From contig NZ_CP128846.1 of assembly GCF_030388665.1 (NCBI RefSeq), positions 6,522,501 to 6,586,500 on the forward strand: DNA of 64,000 nucleotides, read 5' to 3'. The notes under the pieces are model-generated. The model had not been told where the DNA came from, ran no database searches, and was given only the letters and a program-made list of their open reading frames with translations. Of the stretch, positions 26,563 through 34,901 are shown in pieces. This DNA is from Streptomyces flavofungini. GTDB lineage: Bacteria > Actinomycetota > Actinomycetes > Streptomycetales > Streptomycetaceae. The stretch's first letter is position 1; each line of letters opens with the position of its first letter. Position numbers and translations under genes: made by a program.

Positions 26563-27594
26563 TCACATCGTGGTGGGTTGCAGGGAATTTGGGGACGTAT
26601 CGGAATGTGGACCCATCGAATCCGGTCCTTCACCGTCCCTCCCCGATCCGTTCGCGTCCTTCTTCCGTCCGCGCACCACGAGGATCACGCCCGCGATCGC
26701 GAGCACACCGCCGAGGACCCCGGTGACCAGCGGCAACGTCTCGCCGACCAGCTTGAGCCGGGAGCTGTCGTCGTCCGCCAGGTCCACCTGGGCCTGCTGG
26801 GTCTTCTTGGTGAACGCGATCCGCTCGCTGTCGAGCAGTACGGTCACGTCCTTCTTGCCGTCGGGGGCGCGCAGCGTCTTGCGGGGGCCGATGGCGGCGA
26901 AGAGGATCCGGCCCGTGCGCTGGTCGGCGACCAGCTCGATGCCGTGGTTGGCGTACCACTCCTCGGCCATGACCTGGCTGCGTTCGGGCTGGCCGACGAG
27001 GCGCCCGGGGACCTGGCGGGTGCCGGTCCTGGTGGCCTTCACGGTGCCGGTGAAGCGCAGGCCCTCGTAGCCCTGGATCTTCTTCTTGCCCTGGTAGGAC
27101 AGCGGCACGGTCGCGCCGAGCGTGCTGTCCCACCACAGGTAGGTGCGCTTCTCGACGTCGAAGGGGAACTTCAGGTACGCCTCCCCCTCGAAGTACGGCT
27201 TCTCGCCGCAGCAGTGCACCGGTTTGTTGGTCTTCCGGTCGGTCACCCAGCGCTCCAGGCTCCACTGGAGCGAGTCGTGCGGATCGGCTGCGGGCAGCGT
27301 CTTGTCCGGGTCGACCGAGGTCGACACGTCCCAGATCGCCCGGCCCGACTTCTCGCTGTCGGCGACGTCGCCGCGCACCTGCCGGGTGATGGTCAGGTTC
27401 TGGTCGCGGACCGTTTTGATCTTCCCGGTGTCGAAGTAGCTGCCGGTCCCCTTGAAGACTGTTATCTGATCGACATCAATGGGCGTGCGTTTCGCACGCG
27501 GCTCCACGTACCAGGCCAGCATCGGGGCCAGGACGAGCAGGAAAGTGCCCAGGCCGAGCAGGATCAGGGACAAGGGTGAAGCTGTACGGCGCAT
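26563..27594 (-). CDS. DUF3068 / PorA-family membrane protein
   Basis: A 343-aa protein; ATG 27594 follows GGAG. One helix at residues 8-27 (LSLILLGLGTFLLVLAPMLAWYV), a large extracytoplasmic domain with many beta-strand-like segments (VHCCGEKPYFEGEAYLKFPF, WWDSTLGATVPLSYQG), and a second helix near 300-320 (VTGVLGGVLAIAGVILVV) with a short basic tail. Pfam DUF3068 is also called PorA family after corynebacterial work, but Streptomyces has no mycolate outer membrane, so porin function is doubtful. Same strand and adjacent to the glycan operon, with its own gap. Confidence 0.85.
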   Translation of the reverse strand: MRRTASPLSLILLGLGTFLLVLAPMLAWYVEPRAKRTPIDVDQITVFKGTGSYFDTGKIKTVRDQNLTITRQVRGDVADSEKSGRAIWDVSTSVDPDKTLPAADPHDSLQWSLERWVTDRKTNKPVHCCGEKPYFEGEAYLKFPFDVEKRTYLWWDSTLGATVPLSYQGKKKIQGYEGLRFTGTVKATRTGTRQVPGRLVGQPERSQVMAEEWYANHGIELVADQRTGRILFAAIGPRKTLRAPDGKKDVTVLLDSERIAFTKKTQQAQVDLADDDSSRLKLVGETLPLVTGVLGGVLAIAGVILVVRGRKKDANGSGRDGEGPDSMGPHSDTSPNSLQPTTM

Positions 27595-27762
27595 CCGGCG
27601 CTCCTGCCGTGAGGGCGAACAGGGGTCGGTCGGTCAACTGTGCTGGATTACCGACGAGTTGTGGGACTGGTGCGGTGCTGCGGCCGCCGGATTGCCCGAA
27701 ATGATGCGGCGCTGTTTCCACGGGGTTACTGACCCGTATGGGCCGCGAACGTAGGCGGACCC

Positions 27763-27793
27763 TTGACGCAGTGTCAATGCATTGTCGACACTG
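27763..27793 (+). promoter_or_regulatory. Promoter/operator of the small membrane protein-PucR pair
   Basis: TTGACG (27763-27768) is followed after 18 nt by GACACT (27787-27792). CAGTGTC (27769-27775) and GACACTG (27787-27793) form a perfect 7-bp inverted repeat with 11-nt spacer covering the spacer and -10. Such placement suits repression, possibly autoregulation by the PucR-type protein. Confidence 0.5.
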
Positions 27794-27845
27794 TCCTCCT
27801 GCGGAGCGGGGTGGGGACGACCTCCAGCAGAGAGGCTGACCCTGT

Positions 27846-27998
27846 ATGCACCGACTGCTCGCCGCCACACTGACCGTCGCGGCCGCCGCGGCTCTCGCCG
27901 TGGGCGCCGCCCTCGGCATCGTGGCGCTTCTGAACGCCACGCCCGACCAGCCGAACCGGCCGCTCGTGCACTACGAGTCGCCCGAGCGGGACCAGTGA
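27846..27998 (+). CDS. 50-aa single-helix membrane protein (DUF2613-like)
   Basis: ATG 27846 follows GAGAGG by 10 nt. The protein starts MHRLLAATLTVAAAAALAVG, continues AALGIVALLNATPDQPN and ends VHYESPERDQ: one Ala-rich helix and a short polar tail. Size and tail resemble actinobacterial DUF2613. Its TGA overlaps the GTG of the regulator gene (GTGA), so the two are translationally coupled and probably function together or share regulation. Confidence 0.7.
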   Translation: MHRLLAATLTVAAAAALAVGAALGIVALLNATPDQPNRPLVHYESPERDQ

Positions 27999-29311
27999 CC
28001 GACGTGGCCGCCATCTCCGAAAGCGTCTCCGAGAGCACCCCCGAGAACATCGCGGACGGTGCTCCCGGAAGCCTGGGCTCCGCGCACAAGGGCTCCGCCT
28101 GGCGCGATGTCCCACCGCTTCAGGTGCGCAGATTCGCGGCGCTCGCCTTGGAGGAAGTGCCCATCCTCGCCCAGGACATCCTGCGCGAAATCCGGGCAGA
28201 GTACCCCGGCCTGCCGGTCGTCCTCGACGACTCCGGCGAGCCGATGGCGCTCATCGGGATCCGCCGCGCCCTGGAAGGGTTCGTGCAGCAGCTCGCCACC
28301 CGGGAGGGCCGGCCGCGCTACCACCCCGAGGTCTTCCAGGAATTCGGCCGCGGCGAGGGCCTGCACGGCCGCAGCCTCGACTCCCTCCAGGCCATCTACC
28401 GCCTCGGCGTCCGCCTCGCCTGGCGCCGCCTCGCCGAGATCGGACAGCAGACCGAGATCCCGCCCCCGGCGATGTACGAGTTGGCCGAATCCGGCTTCGA
28501 GTACCTCGACGGCCTGGTCGACCAGTCGGTGCGCGGCTACGCGGAAGCCGCGGCGCGGCAGGCCGGCGAGCGACTGCGACTGCAACGCAAGCTCATGGAG
28601 CTGCTGCTTTCCGAGCGCCGCCCCGACACCTCCGCCGCCTCCGCGCTCGGCGCCGAGAACGGCCTGGACGAGCGGGCGGCCCGGGTCGGCTGGCAGCTGC
28701 CCGAGCGGGTCGCCGTCGGCGTGCTCCTGCGCCCCGCCCGCGAGGCCGTGGCCCCCGCCGTCGGTGAGGGCGTGCTGCTCGACATGGAGGCCGAGCAGCC
28801 CCGCATGGTCGTGCCCGACCCCGAGGCCGCGGGCCGCCCCGAACTGCTGCGCCGCGCCATGACCGGCTGGTCGGGCGCCATCGGTCCGCCCGTGCCGCTC
28901 GCCGACGCCGCGAAGTCGCTGCGCTGGGCGGAGGCCGCGGTCGCCCTGATGGGGCGCGGACTGCTGCCCTCCGGCGAGGTCCTCCACTGCACCGAGCACA
29001 CCGAGGCCCTGGTCCTGCTCCAGCCCGAGGAGCTCATCGAGGACCTGTCGCGGCGCTGCCTCGCCCCCCTCGACCACTGCGGCCCCGCGCACGGCCGCCG
29101 CCTCGCCGAGACCCTGCTCGCCTGGCTGGAAACCCGCGGCGGCGCCCCCGAGGTGGCCGCCCGACTCGGTGTGCACCCGCAAACCGTGCGCTACCGCCTT
29201 CGCCAGATCAGGGAGCTGTGGGGCGACGAGGTCGACGACCCCGACCGCCGCTTCGAGCTGGAACTGGTGCTGCGGGCGCGCAGGCTGCGGGGGGAACTGG
29301 GAAGGGCGTGA
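27995..29311 (+). CDS. PucR-type transcriptional regulator (CdaR/FasR family architecture)
   Basis: A 438-aa protein; GTG 27995 (VTDVAAISESVSE) chosen because it overlaps the upstream stop. The N-terminal half has the helical region PPLQVRRFAALALEEVPILAQDILREIR, resembling the N-terminal domain of RsbR-like/PucR regulators. A GGDEF-like middle follows. The C-terminal HTH_30 reads GAPEVAARLGVHPQTVRYRLRQIRELWG (about residues 385-412). The layout parallels FasR at 49994-51220. The ligand is unknown. Probably autoregulated through the inverted repeat at 27769-27793. Confidence 0.8.
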   Translation: MTDVAAISESVSESTPENIADGAPGSLGSAHKGSAWRDVPPLQVRRFAALALEEVPILAQDILREIRAEYPGLPVVLDDSGEPMALIGIRRALEGFVQQLATREGRPRYHPEVFQEFGRGEGLHGRSLDSLQAIYRLGVRLAWRRLAEIGQQTEIPPPAMYELAESGFEYLDGLVDQSVRGYAEAAARQAGERLRLQRKLMELLLSERRPDTSAASALGAENGLDERAARVGWQLPERVAVGVLLRPAREAVAPAVGEGVLLDMEAEQPRMVVPDPEAAGRPELLRRAMTGWSGAIGPPVPLADAAKSLRWAEAAVALMGRGLLPSGEVLHCTEHTEALVLLQPEELIEDLSRRCLAPLDHCGPAHGRRLAETLLAWLETRGGAPEVAARLGVHPQTVRYRLRQIRELWGDEVDDPDRRFELELVLRARRLRGELGRA

Positions 29312-29539
29312 GGGGCCGTCGGTCGACGGCGGGGCGAAGCGTGCCCCGACCCCGGTCGCACCCCCGCCGGAGCCCGTCCGACCCCGCCCCCACGTGCGGC
29401 AATTCGGGCGAAGCCCGCCCTGCCGTACGCTGCCGGGCCCGGCCCGACGCGGGGGACACGCCGGACGGTTCGACTCCGCACACAACATTCACAGCTTCGG
29501 CTTCCTCAGTACCGGCGCGGGACCTAGCCTCCATGCCTC

Positions 29540-30334
29540 ATGGACTACTGCCACGCGTGCCACCGGCACCTCAACGGCGCCCTCGCCTGTCCGGGGTGCG
29601 GCACCCCGGCCGAAGCCTGCCGTGAGTACGCGGAGGCGCTCGCCACCCAGGACGAGCCCGACGACCTCGACCAGACGGACGAGGAGCCCTCGCCGCGCGG
29701 TCGGGCCCGGGGCCGCGGCCGCCGCAGGGAGCGGAGCCGCCGGGCCGCCCAGCACCGTCGCAGGCGCCGCAAGGTCATCCTGATCGCCGCGGGCGTCGCG
29801 CTCGCCGCGGGCGGCCTGAGCCTGGCCGAGCTGGGCACCGAGTCCGCGTCGGACGACTCGAAGGCGACGTCCGCGCGGGACCGCGAGGAGTCGGCGGGGG
29901 AGTCGGCGGGCGCCGCGGCCACGGAGGGCGCGCAGGGGGCGGGCGCGTCGGCGGAGCCGGTGTCGGAGTCGACGGACGGTTCGCCGTCGGCGTCCGCGTC
30001 GGAGTCGGCGAAGAAGAAGGACAAGGGCGGCAAGGACGGCAAGGACGGCAAGGACAAGAAGGACGCCGAGGACGACGGGAGCACCCGGGGCGCCGAGGGC
30101 GACGCGGGCGGCGACGCCGAGGGCGACGCCCAGGGCTCCGGCGGTGGCCCCGGCGCGGCGACCGGCGGCACCGGCACCTCCGGCGGCCCGGACCCGGACC
30201 CGACCTCGGGCGACCCGACCACGAGCCCGCAGGAACCGGACCCGCAGCCGTCCACCACCAAGCCCCCGAGCGACCCGGACCCGGACCCGAGCCCGTCGGA
30301 GACGTGTGACCGGTTCCTGTGGTGGTGCACGTAG
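29540..30334 (+). CDS. Membrane-anchored protein with N-terminal Cys-rich zinc-ribbon-like module
   Basis: A 264-aa protein. The first 25 residues hold YCHACHRHLN and CPGCGTP, two CxxC knuckles typical of a zinc ribbon. A strongly basic Arg stretch (residues 53-75), one helix (VILIAAGVALAAGGLSLAEL, about 78-97) and a long Ser/Asp/Lys-rich disordered tail follow, ending CDRFLWWCT. The basic block before the helix puts the ribbon in the cytoplasm and the tail outside. A TAGCCT box lies at 29525-29530, about 10 nt before the ATG 29540, and no RBS is present, so the transcript may be nearly leaderless. Function unknown. Confidence 0.75.
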   Translation: MDYCHACHRHLNGALACPGCGTPAEACREYAEALATQDEPDDLDQTDEEPSPRGRARGRGRRRERSRRAAQHRRRRRKVILIAAGVALAAGGLSLAELGTESASDDSKATSARDREESAGESAGAAATEGAQGAGASAEPVSESTDGSPSASASESAKKKDKGGKDGKDGKDKKDAEDDGSTRGAEGDAGGDAEGDAQGSGGGPGAATGGTGTSGGPDPDPTSGDPTTSPQEPDPQPSTTKPPSDPDPDPSPSETCDRFLWWCT

Positions 30335-30389
30335 GGCGAGCCCCTACCGACGCGTCCAGGACACGTTCCCGCACCGGCGCCCGGAGGGC

Positions 30390-30836
30390 TCAGCCGCCCA
30401 GCATCCGCCGCAGCAGATCCCGCAGCGACTCCCGCTCCGTGCGGGACAGCTCGGCCAGCGGCTCCCGGGCGAAGTCCAGGGACTCCCGCAGGCTGCGCGC
30501 GGTCGTGAGCCCGTCCTCCGTCGGCGCGGCCAGCTTCACGCGCCGGTCGGCGGGGTCGGGCCGCCGCTCGACCAGCCCGCGCGCCTCCAGGCGGTCCACG
30601 ATGCCGGTCACGTTCGACGGCTCGCACTTCAGCTTCTGCGCGATGCGCCGCATCGGCATGGGTTCGAGCGAGAGCAGTCCGAGCACCCGCGCCTGCGCGC
30701 CGGTCAGCGCGTGCTTGCCCGCGGCGACCTCGTACTCCTCGTAGTAGCGCGCGACCACGTCGCCGATCAGCTCCACGACCTCGAGGGTCAGCGGGTCGGC
30801 GCGCGGGGCGGGGGTGTCCGGTTCCTGGGTGGCCAT
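30390..30836 (-). CDS. MarR-family transcriptional regulator
   Basis: A 148-aa protein; ATG 30836 follows GGAGGC. Winged-helix core: LTGAQARVLGLLSLEPMPMRRIAQKLKCEPSNVTGIVDRLEARGLVERRPDPADRRVK, with the usual wing DPADRR. It is divergent from the NADP-dependent reductase, with a TTGACA box and a TGAAATA/TATTTCA inverted repeat between them, so it most likely represses itself and the reductase. A single Cys in the recognition-helix region (LKCEPSN) could sense thiol-reactive compounds. Confidence 0.85.
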   Translation of the reverse strand: MATQEPDTPAPRADPLTLEVVELIGDVVARYYEEYEVAAGKHALTGAQARVLGLLSLEPMPMRRIAQKLKCEPSNVTGIVDRLEARGLVERRPDPADRRVKLAAPTEDGLTTARSLRESLDFAREPLAELSRTERESLRDLLRRMLGG

Positions 30837-30857
30837 GCCTCCAGGCTACCCATTTAC

Positions 30858-30894
30858 TTGACAACATGAAATATCGAAGCGCATGCTTATTTCA
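30858..30894 (+). promoter_or_regulatory. Divergent promoter and MarR operator
   Basis: TTGACA at 30858-30863 is a perfect -35 for the plus strand. TGAAATA (30867-30873) and TATTTCA (30888-30894) form a perfect inverted repeat with 14-nt spacer, and AACATGAA occurs twice as a direct repeat (from 30864 and 30896). The AT-rich patch stands out from its surroundings. Confidence 0.6.
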
Positions 30895-30968
30895 GAACAT
30901 GAAGCATTAGGGGTCGGAGCCGACCGCTCCGGACCCCGTCGCCCCCCAGCCTGAGGAGGACACCCCTC

Positions 30969-32003
30969 ATGTCCGCAGCCCCCGAGCAGCTCCCGGCCAC
31001 CGGCCGCGCCTGGCACCTCGTGCGTCGCCCGCACGGCTGGCCGGTCCCGGAGGACTTCGCGCTCCGCGAGGTCCCGGTCGAGGCCCCCGCGGAGGGCCGC
31101 GTCCTGGTCCGGAACCTGTACTTCTCGGTCGACCCGTACATGCGCGGCCGCATGAACGACGTGAAGTCCTACATCCCGCCGTTCCAGCTGGACCAGCCCA
31201 TGGACGGCGGCGCGGTGGGCGTCGTGGTGGCGTCGAACGCGGACGGCTTCGCGGTGGGCGACCACGTGCTGCACTTCGGGGGCTGGCGGGAGTACGCCTC
31301 CGTGCCGGTGACGTACGCGACGAAGGTGGACCCGGACGCGGCGCCGCTCTCGGCGTACCTCGGCGTGCTCGGCATGACGGGCCTGACGGCGTACGCGGGG
31401 CTTCTTGAGGTGGCGTCCTTCAAGGAGGGCGACACGGTCTTCGTCTCCGGCGCAGCGGGTGCCGTCGGCAGTGAGGTCGGCCAGATCGCGCGGCTCAAGG
31501 GCGCCGCGCGCGTCATCGGGTCGGCGGGCTCGGACGAGAAGGTCAAGCTCCTGACCGAGGAATACGGCTTCGACGCGGCGTTCAACTACCGCGACGAGCG
31601 CCCGGTCGTCGACCAGCTGAAGGAGGCCGCCCCCGACGGCGTCGACGTCTACTTCGACAACGTCGGCGGCGAGCACCTGGAGGCCGCCATCAGCCGCATG
31701 AACGTGCACGGCCGGATCACGATCTGCGGCATGATCGCGGGCTACAACGACACCGAGCCGACGCCGGGCCCCCGCAACATGGCCATGATCATCGGCAAGC
31801 GGCTCCGGATCCAGGGCATGCTCGTCCAGGACCACCAGGATCTGCAGCAGCAGTTCGTGCGCGAGGTCGGGGCCTGGGTGCGGTCCGGCGAGCTGAAGTA
31901 CAACGAGACGTTCGCGCACGGGATCGACAGCGGCGTGGACGCCTTCCTCGGCATGCTGCGCGGCGAGAACACCGGAAAGATGATCGTCGCCCTGGACGCG
32001 TGA
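30969..32003 (+). CDS. NADP-dependent medium-chain reductase (PTGR/LTB4DH-like)
   Basis: A 344-aa zinc-independent MDR enzyme; ATG 30969 after GAGGAGG. Residues LYFSVDPYMRGRM are the family hallmark; the nucleotide-binding fold carries VFVSGAAGAVGSEVGQIARLKG, then GVDVYFDNVGGEHLEAAI. It reduces enones/alkenals with NADPH in the cytosol. The MarR gene opposite and Ohr downstream suggest a role in detoxifying electrophiles or lipid peroxidation products (inference). Confidence 0.88.
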   Translation: MSAAPEQLPATGRAWHLVRRPHGWPVPEDFALREVPVEAPAEGRVLVRNLYFSVDPYMRGRMNDVKSYIPPFQLDQPMDGGAVGVVVASNADGFAVGDHVLHFGGWREYASVPVTYATKVDPDAAPLSAYLGVLGMTGLTAYAGLLEVASFKEGDTVFVSGAAGAVGSEVGQIARLKGAARVIGSAGSDEKVKLLTEEYGFDAAFNYRDERPVVDQLKEAAPDGVDVYFDNVGGEHLEAAISRMNVHGRITICGMIAGYNDTEPTPGPRNMAMIIGKRLRIQGMLVQDHQDLQQQFVREVGAWVRSGELKYNETFAHGIDSGVDAFLGMLRGENTGKMIVALDA

Positions 32004-32018
32004 TCCTGCCGAGCCCTC

Positions 32019-32041
32019 GGGGGAGGGTCACCCCCTCCCCC
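32019..32041. terminator. Hairpin after the reductase gene
   Basis: GGGGGAGGG, a short loop and CCCCTCCCCC follow the TGA by 16 nt. It ends in CTCTT, a weak U-rich run. Confidence 0.55.
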
Positions 32042-32126
32042 TCTTCCGTAATCCGATAACCTAATTCCACAATCGCCGGGTCGGGCGGGCGCGCGACACG
32101 GCACACCCCAGGAGGGATCGGCAGTT

Positions 32127-32555
<429 letters not shown>

Positions 32556-32575
32556 CGCGCGGAACGCACAGCGCA

Positions 32576-32615
32576 GGCAGGGGCGGGACCGGGGCACCCC
32601 GGTCCCGCCCCTGCC
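32576..32615. terminator. Terminator of ohr
   Basis: GGCAGGGGCGGGACC (32576-32590) pairs with GGTCCCGCCCCTGCC (32601-32615); the loop itself holds GGGG/CCCC. A very stable hairpin 20 nt after the ohr stop. Confidence 0.75.
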
Positions 32616-32665
32616 CGCCTCTGGGGTCGGGGGCGGTCTCTGGTAGGCGATTTCAGTTTTGGCGC

Positions 32666-33242
32666 TACTGAACTTGAACTCGTGATGTCGGTCGACTCGT
32701 GGTGGCGGCGTCAGGGTCCGAGACGTCGGCTGTTACCGGCTCGGGTTCAGGACGACGGCTGTAGCCAGCGCCGCGCCGCGGAGAGGTTCACCTCGCCGTC
32801 ATCGCTCCAAGAACAGACCTCCAGCCATGAGAGGTAGCCGCCTTGCGCGAAGACCAAGACCTCACCAGGGCACTCGCCGGTTTCGGTGAACAGCTGTACG
32901 TCGGCCACGACGGTGCCGGGGCCCGTTGGTGCGGGCTCCAACGCGTCGGCGTCAAGGTCGAAGTAGGCAGTGCCGCACCCACACTTGCAGCGGGATTGCA
33001 CCCTGAGTTGGGGCACCTGCCGTCGGAGGGCGACGTGAATCGGCTCGTCCGGGTTCAGGACGAGGCCAAGCACGTCGGCTACATCCTCGGGCAGACTTTC
33101 AGGCATGCCGCCACCGTAGCTGACCAGCAGCTTCGGGCTTCGACGATTTTGGGTCCGTCGACCCGACGCTCACAGGGCCAGGTCGGTGCCGCCGGCCAGC
33201 TGTGAGGCGAACGGCACCGACATCACTCAATCGAGTTCAGTA
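32666..33242. mobile_element. 577-bp cassette with IS630-type ends, no transposase, one passenger gene
   Basis: The left end is TACTGAACTTGAACTCGTGA... and the right end (reverse complement) TACTGAACTCGATTGAGTGA..., both then reading TGTCGGT. They are 28-bp inverted repeats with five mismatches, flanked by TA on each side. The ends closely match the right end of the IS630-family element at 34901. The interior carries only the 119-aa gene at 32747-33106. Joining the flanks restores GCTAGC. Confidence 0.7.
32747..33106 (-). CDS. 119-aa passenger protein, unknown
   Basis: It starts MPESLPEDVADVLGLVLNPD and carries SRCKCGCGTAYFDLD (a CxCxC-like cluster) and FAQGGYLSWLEVCSWSD. Similar short proteins are widespread in Streptomyces (my recollection), and I cannot assign a function. 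The Asp/Glu-rich, compact sequence resembles immunity-type proteins, but no toxin is near. It lies wholly within the 577-bp cassette. The RBS before ATG 33106 (GGTGGCGGC) is weak. Confidence 0.6.
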   Translation of the reverse strand: MPESLPEDVADVLGLVLNPDEPIHVALRRQVPQLRVQSRCKCGCGTAYFDLDADALEPAPTGPGTVVADVQLFTETGECPGEVLVFAQGGYLSWLEVCSWSDDGEVNLSAARRWLQPSS

Positions 33243-33452
33243 GCGGGCGAGGGTCCAGTTCGTGAGGCGGTCCACGATGTCGAGAACCGACCTGCGTGCC
33301 CCGGCGGAGATGAACGCGAAGACGACGAACGAGGGGATGAGCGCCACGATCACGACCAACGCGGGCAGCAGACGGACCACGATGGTGCAGAAGTCCAGCA
33401 GGGCGCGGAGGGTCCGGGTCTGAGACAGGAGGTCGATCAAACGGTCCAGCAA
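33237..33452 (-). CDS. Small hydrophobic membrane protein, 3' end altered by the cassette
   Basis: TTG 33452 lies 6 nt after GAGGAG and gives 71 aa with two helices (FCTIVVRLLPALVVIVALIP, and FVVFAFISAG). An ATG at 33575 would add 41 unlikely residues. The last codons CGC-TAC-TGA run into the cassette end: before insertion the frame would have ended CGC-TAG. No family recognised. Confidence 0.5.
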   Translation of the reverse strand: MLDRLIDLLSQTRTLRALLDFCTIVVRLLPALVVIVALIPSFVVFAFISAGARRSVLDIVDRLTNWTLARY

Positions 33453-33584
33453 GGTGTACTCCTCGGATACGCGAGCGGGGTCACCTGGTGTCCGACTGAG
33501 GGCATACGTCTCCCTCGGACGGTGCCTTGTCAGGGCAACCAAGCTAATGAAGAACCCCGCTGGCCCGCGTTTCACGAGTCAGCG

Positions 33585-33601
33585 GCAGGTTCGAAACCTG
33601 C
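33585..33601 (+). other. tRNA T-arm-like sequence, possible attachment-site remnant
   Basis: GCAGGTTCGAAACCTGC has a 5-bp stem, a TTCGAAA loop and the conserved G53-C61 pair of a T-arm. No matching D-arm, anticodon arm or acceptor strand lies upstream, so this is not a gene. Integrated elements leave tRNA 3' pieces like this. Confidence 0.3.
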
Positions 33602-33706
33602 TGCGCATCCCTATCTCCCTGCATATCGACCTACGGCGCCGGACAACAGTCCGGCGGGCAGCTGAATTTACTGACCGCCGCACTGTCATTCAAGGGCGAA
33701 TTTTAG

Positions 33707-34830
33707 TCACTGTCTAGAAATGCTCGAAGCTACTGCCTGAGCTTGAATGCGTGATGCCGGCCAGTCGTCCGTGATCAGGCCGGTGCTGGTCAGGCAGCCG
33801 TCGACCAGGTCCGGACGGTACTGGATCTGCTTGAGCCTGCGCTTGACGGCGCGAGTGATCTGGCCGAGGTCGGCTGCGGCGAGGTTGCCGATGTCGCGTT
33901 TGACCAGTGACCAGATGCCCTCTTGTGGGTTCAAGTCCGGTGCGCAACTCGGAAGTTGGAAGACGGTGAGCCAGTCCGCGTGGTCGGCGATGAATCGGCG
34001 CATCGCCTCGACCAGGTGCATGCGCAGGTTGTCCCAGACCAGCACGATCGGGCCGCCGAGCTGGATGTGCGCTCTGATCAGCAGGTCGCACAGGTCGCGC
34101 CAGCCGATGCCCTTCGGCTCGCCCTTGCGGCCCCGGTACTCGCGGACCGAGTAGAACGTCCGGGACCGCTTCCCCGGCTTGTAGCAGGTCAGCCCGGCTA
34201 TGGACACCCGGCCCGAGCCCCGGCCACGGACCCGGACCCGGACCACTGGCGTTGAGCCCTTGCGTCCCCAGCTTCTCGCTCGCGGCGGCGTCATCGACTG
34301 CCCGGCTTCGTCCTCGAAGACGATCCAGCCGTCACATGCCGCCGGGGTGCTCTTACCCGCGGCCAGGTCTCCTTCTTCCAGACCTCGACCGCCGCGTCGT
34401 CACGCTCGATCGCCCGCCGAGCCGGCTGCTGCCAAGACCAGCCGTGCCGCTTCAGCAGCAGCCACGTGCCCTCCACGGTGTAGCTCACGTGGAACAGCCG
34501 GCCGATCAGCGTCTTGATCCGGGCCAGTGCCCACCGCTGGTCGGCCCAGCCGTGGACCAGCGGCCCACGCTCCAGTTCCCGTTCCAGCCTCGCGATCTGA
34601 GCTTCGCCGAGCCTCGGCCGCCCCGGCGATCCCTTCGACAGGACCCCCGCTTCACCGCGCTCGCGCCACTGGCGGCGCCACCGTTCCTCAGACCGCTCAC
34701 TGACCCGCAGCGTCGCAGCGATGTCCCTGTTCTTCTGCCCGCCTTGGAAGCGTGTCACGGCCTGCAGCCGGACCCGCTCCCTCGCGGCCCTTCCGATGTC
34801 GGTCAACCCGCCGCCCTGCGCGTATCTCAC
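33707..34830 (-). pseudogene. IS630-family transposase, split by a frameshift
   Basis: The upstream frame (34830-34291) carries the helix-turn-helix (NRDIAATLRVSERSEERWRR) and linker, ending KETWPRVRAPRRHVTAGSS. The second frame starts about 34330 with GWIVFEDEAGQSMTPPRARSWG (first Asp), then IVLVWDNLRMHL (second Asp) and APDLNPQEGIWSLVKR (Glu). Single-frame homologues have both halves fused, so one indel near 34320-34330 separates HTH and DDE core. The C-terminus runs through the left element end to TAG 33707. Either inactive or dependent on frameshifting. Confidence 0.8.
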
Positions 34831-34901
34831 AGTTCAGGGCTACCGGAACGGACCGACCACCATCAGGCGAACGGTCCGACATCACCCAATCAAGTTCAGT
34901 A
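33731..34901. mobile_element. IS630-family insertion sequence
   Basis: The right end reads, on the minus strand, TACTGAACTTGATTGGGTGA then TGTCGG. The left end TACTGCCTGAGCTTGAATGC then GTGATGCCGG is degenerate, with an extra 4-5 nt. TA flanks both ends. Removal restores AGCTAGCT, with the TAG as stop codon of the gene at 34896-35297. About 1.17 kb, typical for the family. Confidence 0.75.

Noticed and set aside
26563..27594. Calling the DUF3068 protein an outer-membrane porin
   Set aside because: It has two inner-membrane-type helices and Streptomyces lacks a mycolate outer membrane; only the family name suggests a porin.
33560..33610. A complete tRNA gene
   Set aside because: Only a T-arm-like hairpin is present; no D-arm, anticodon arm or acceptor pairing could be built.
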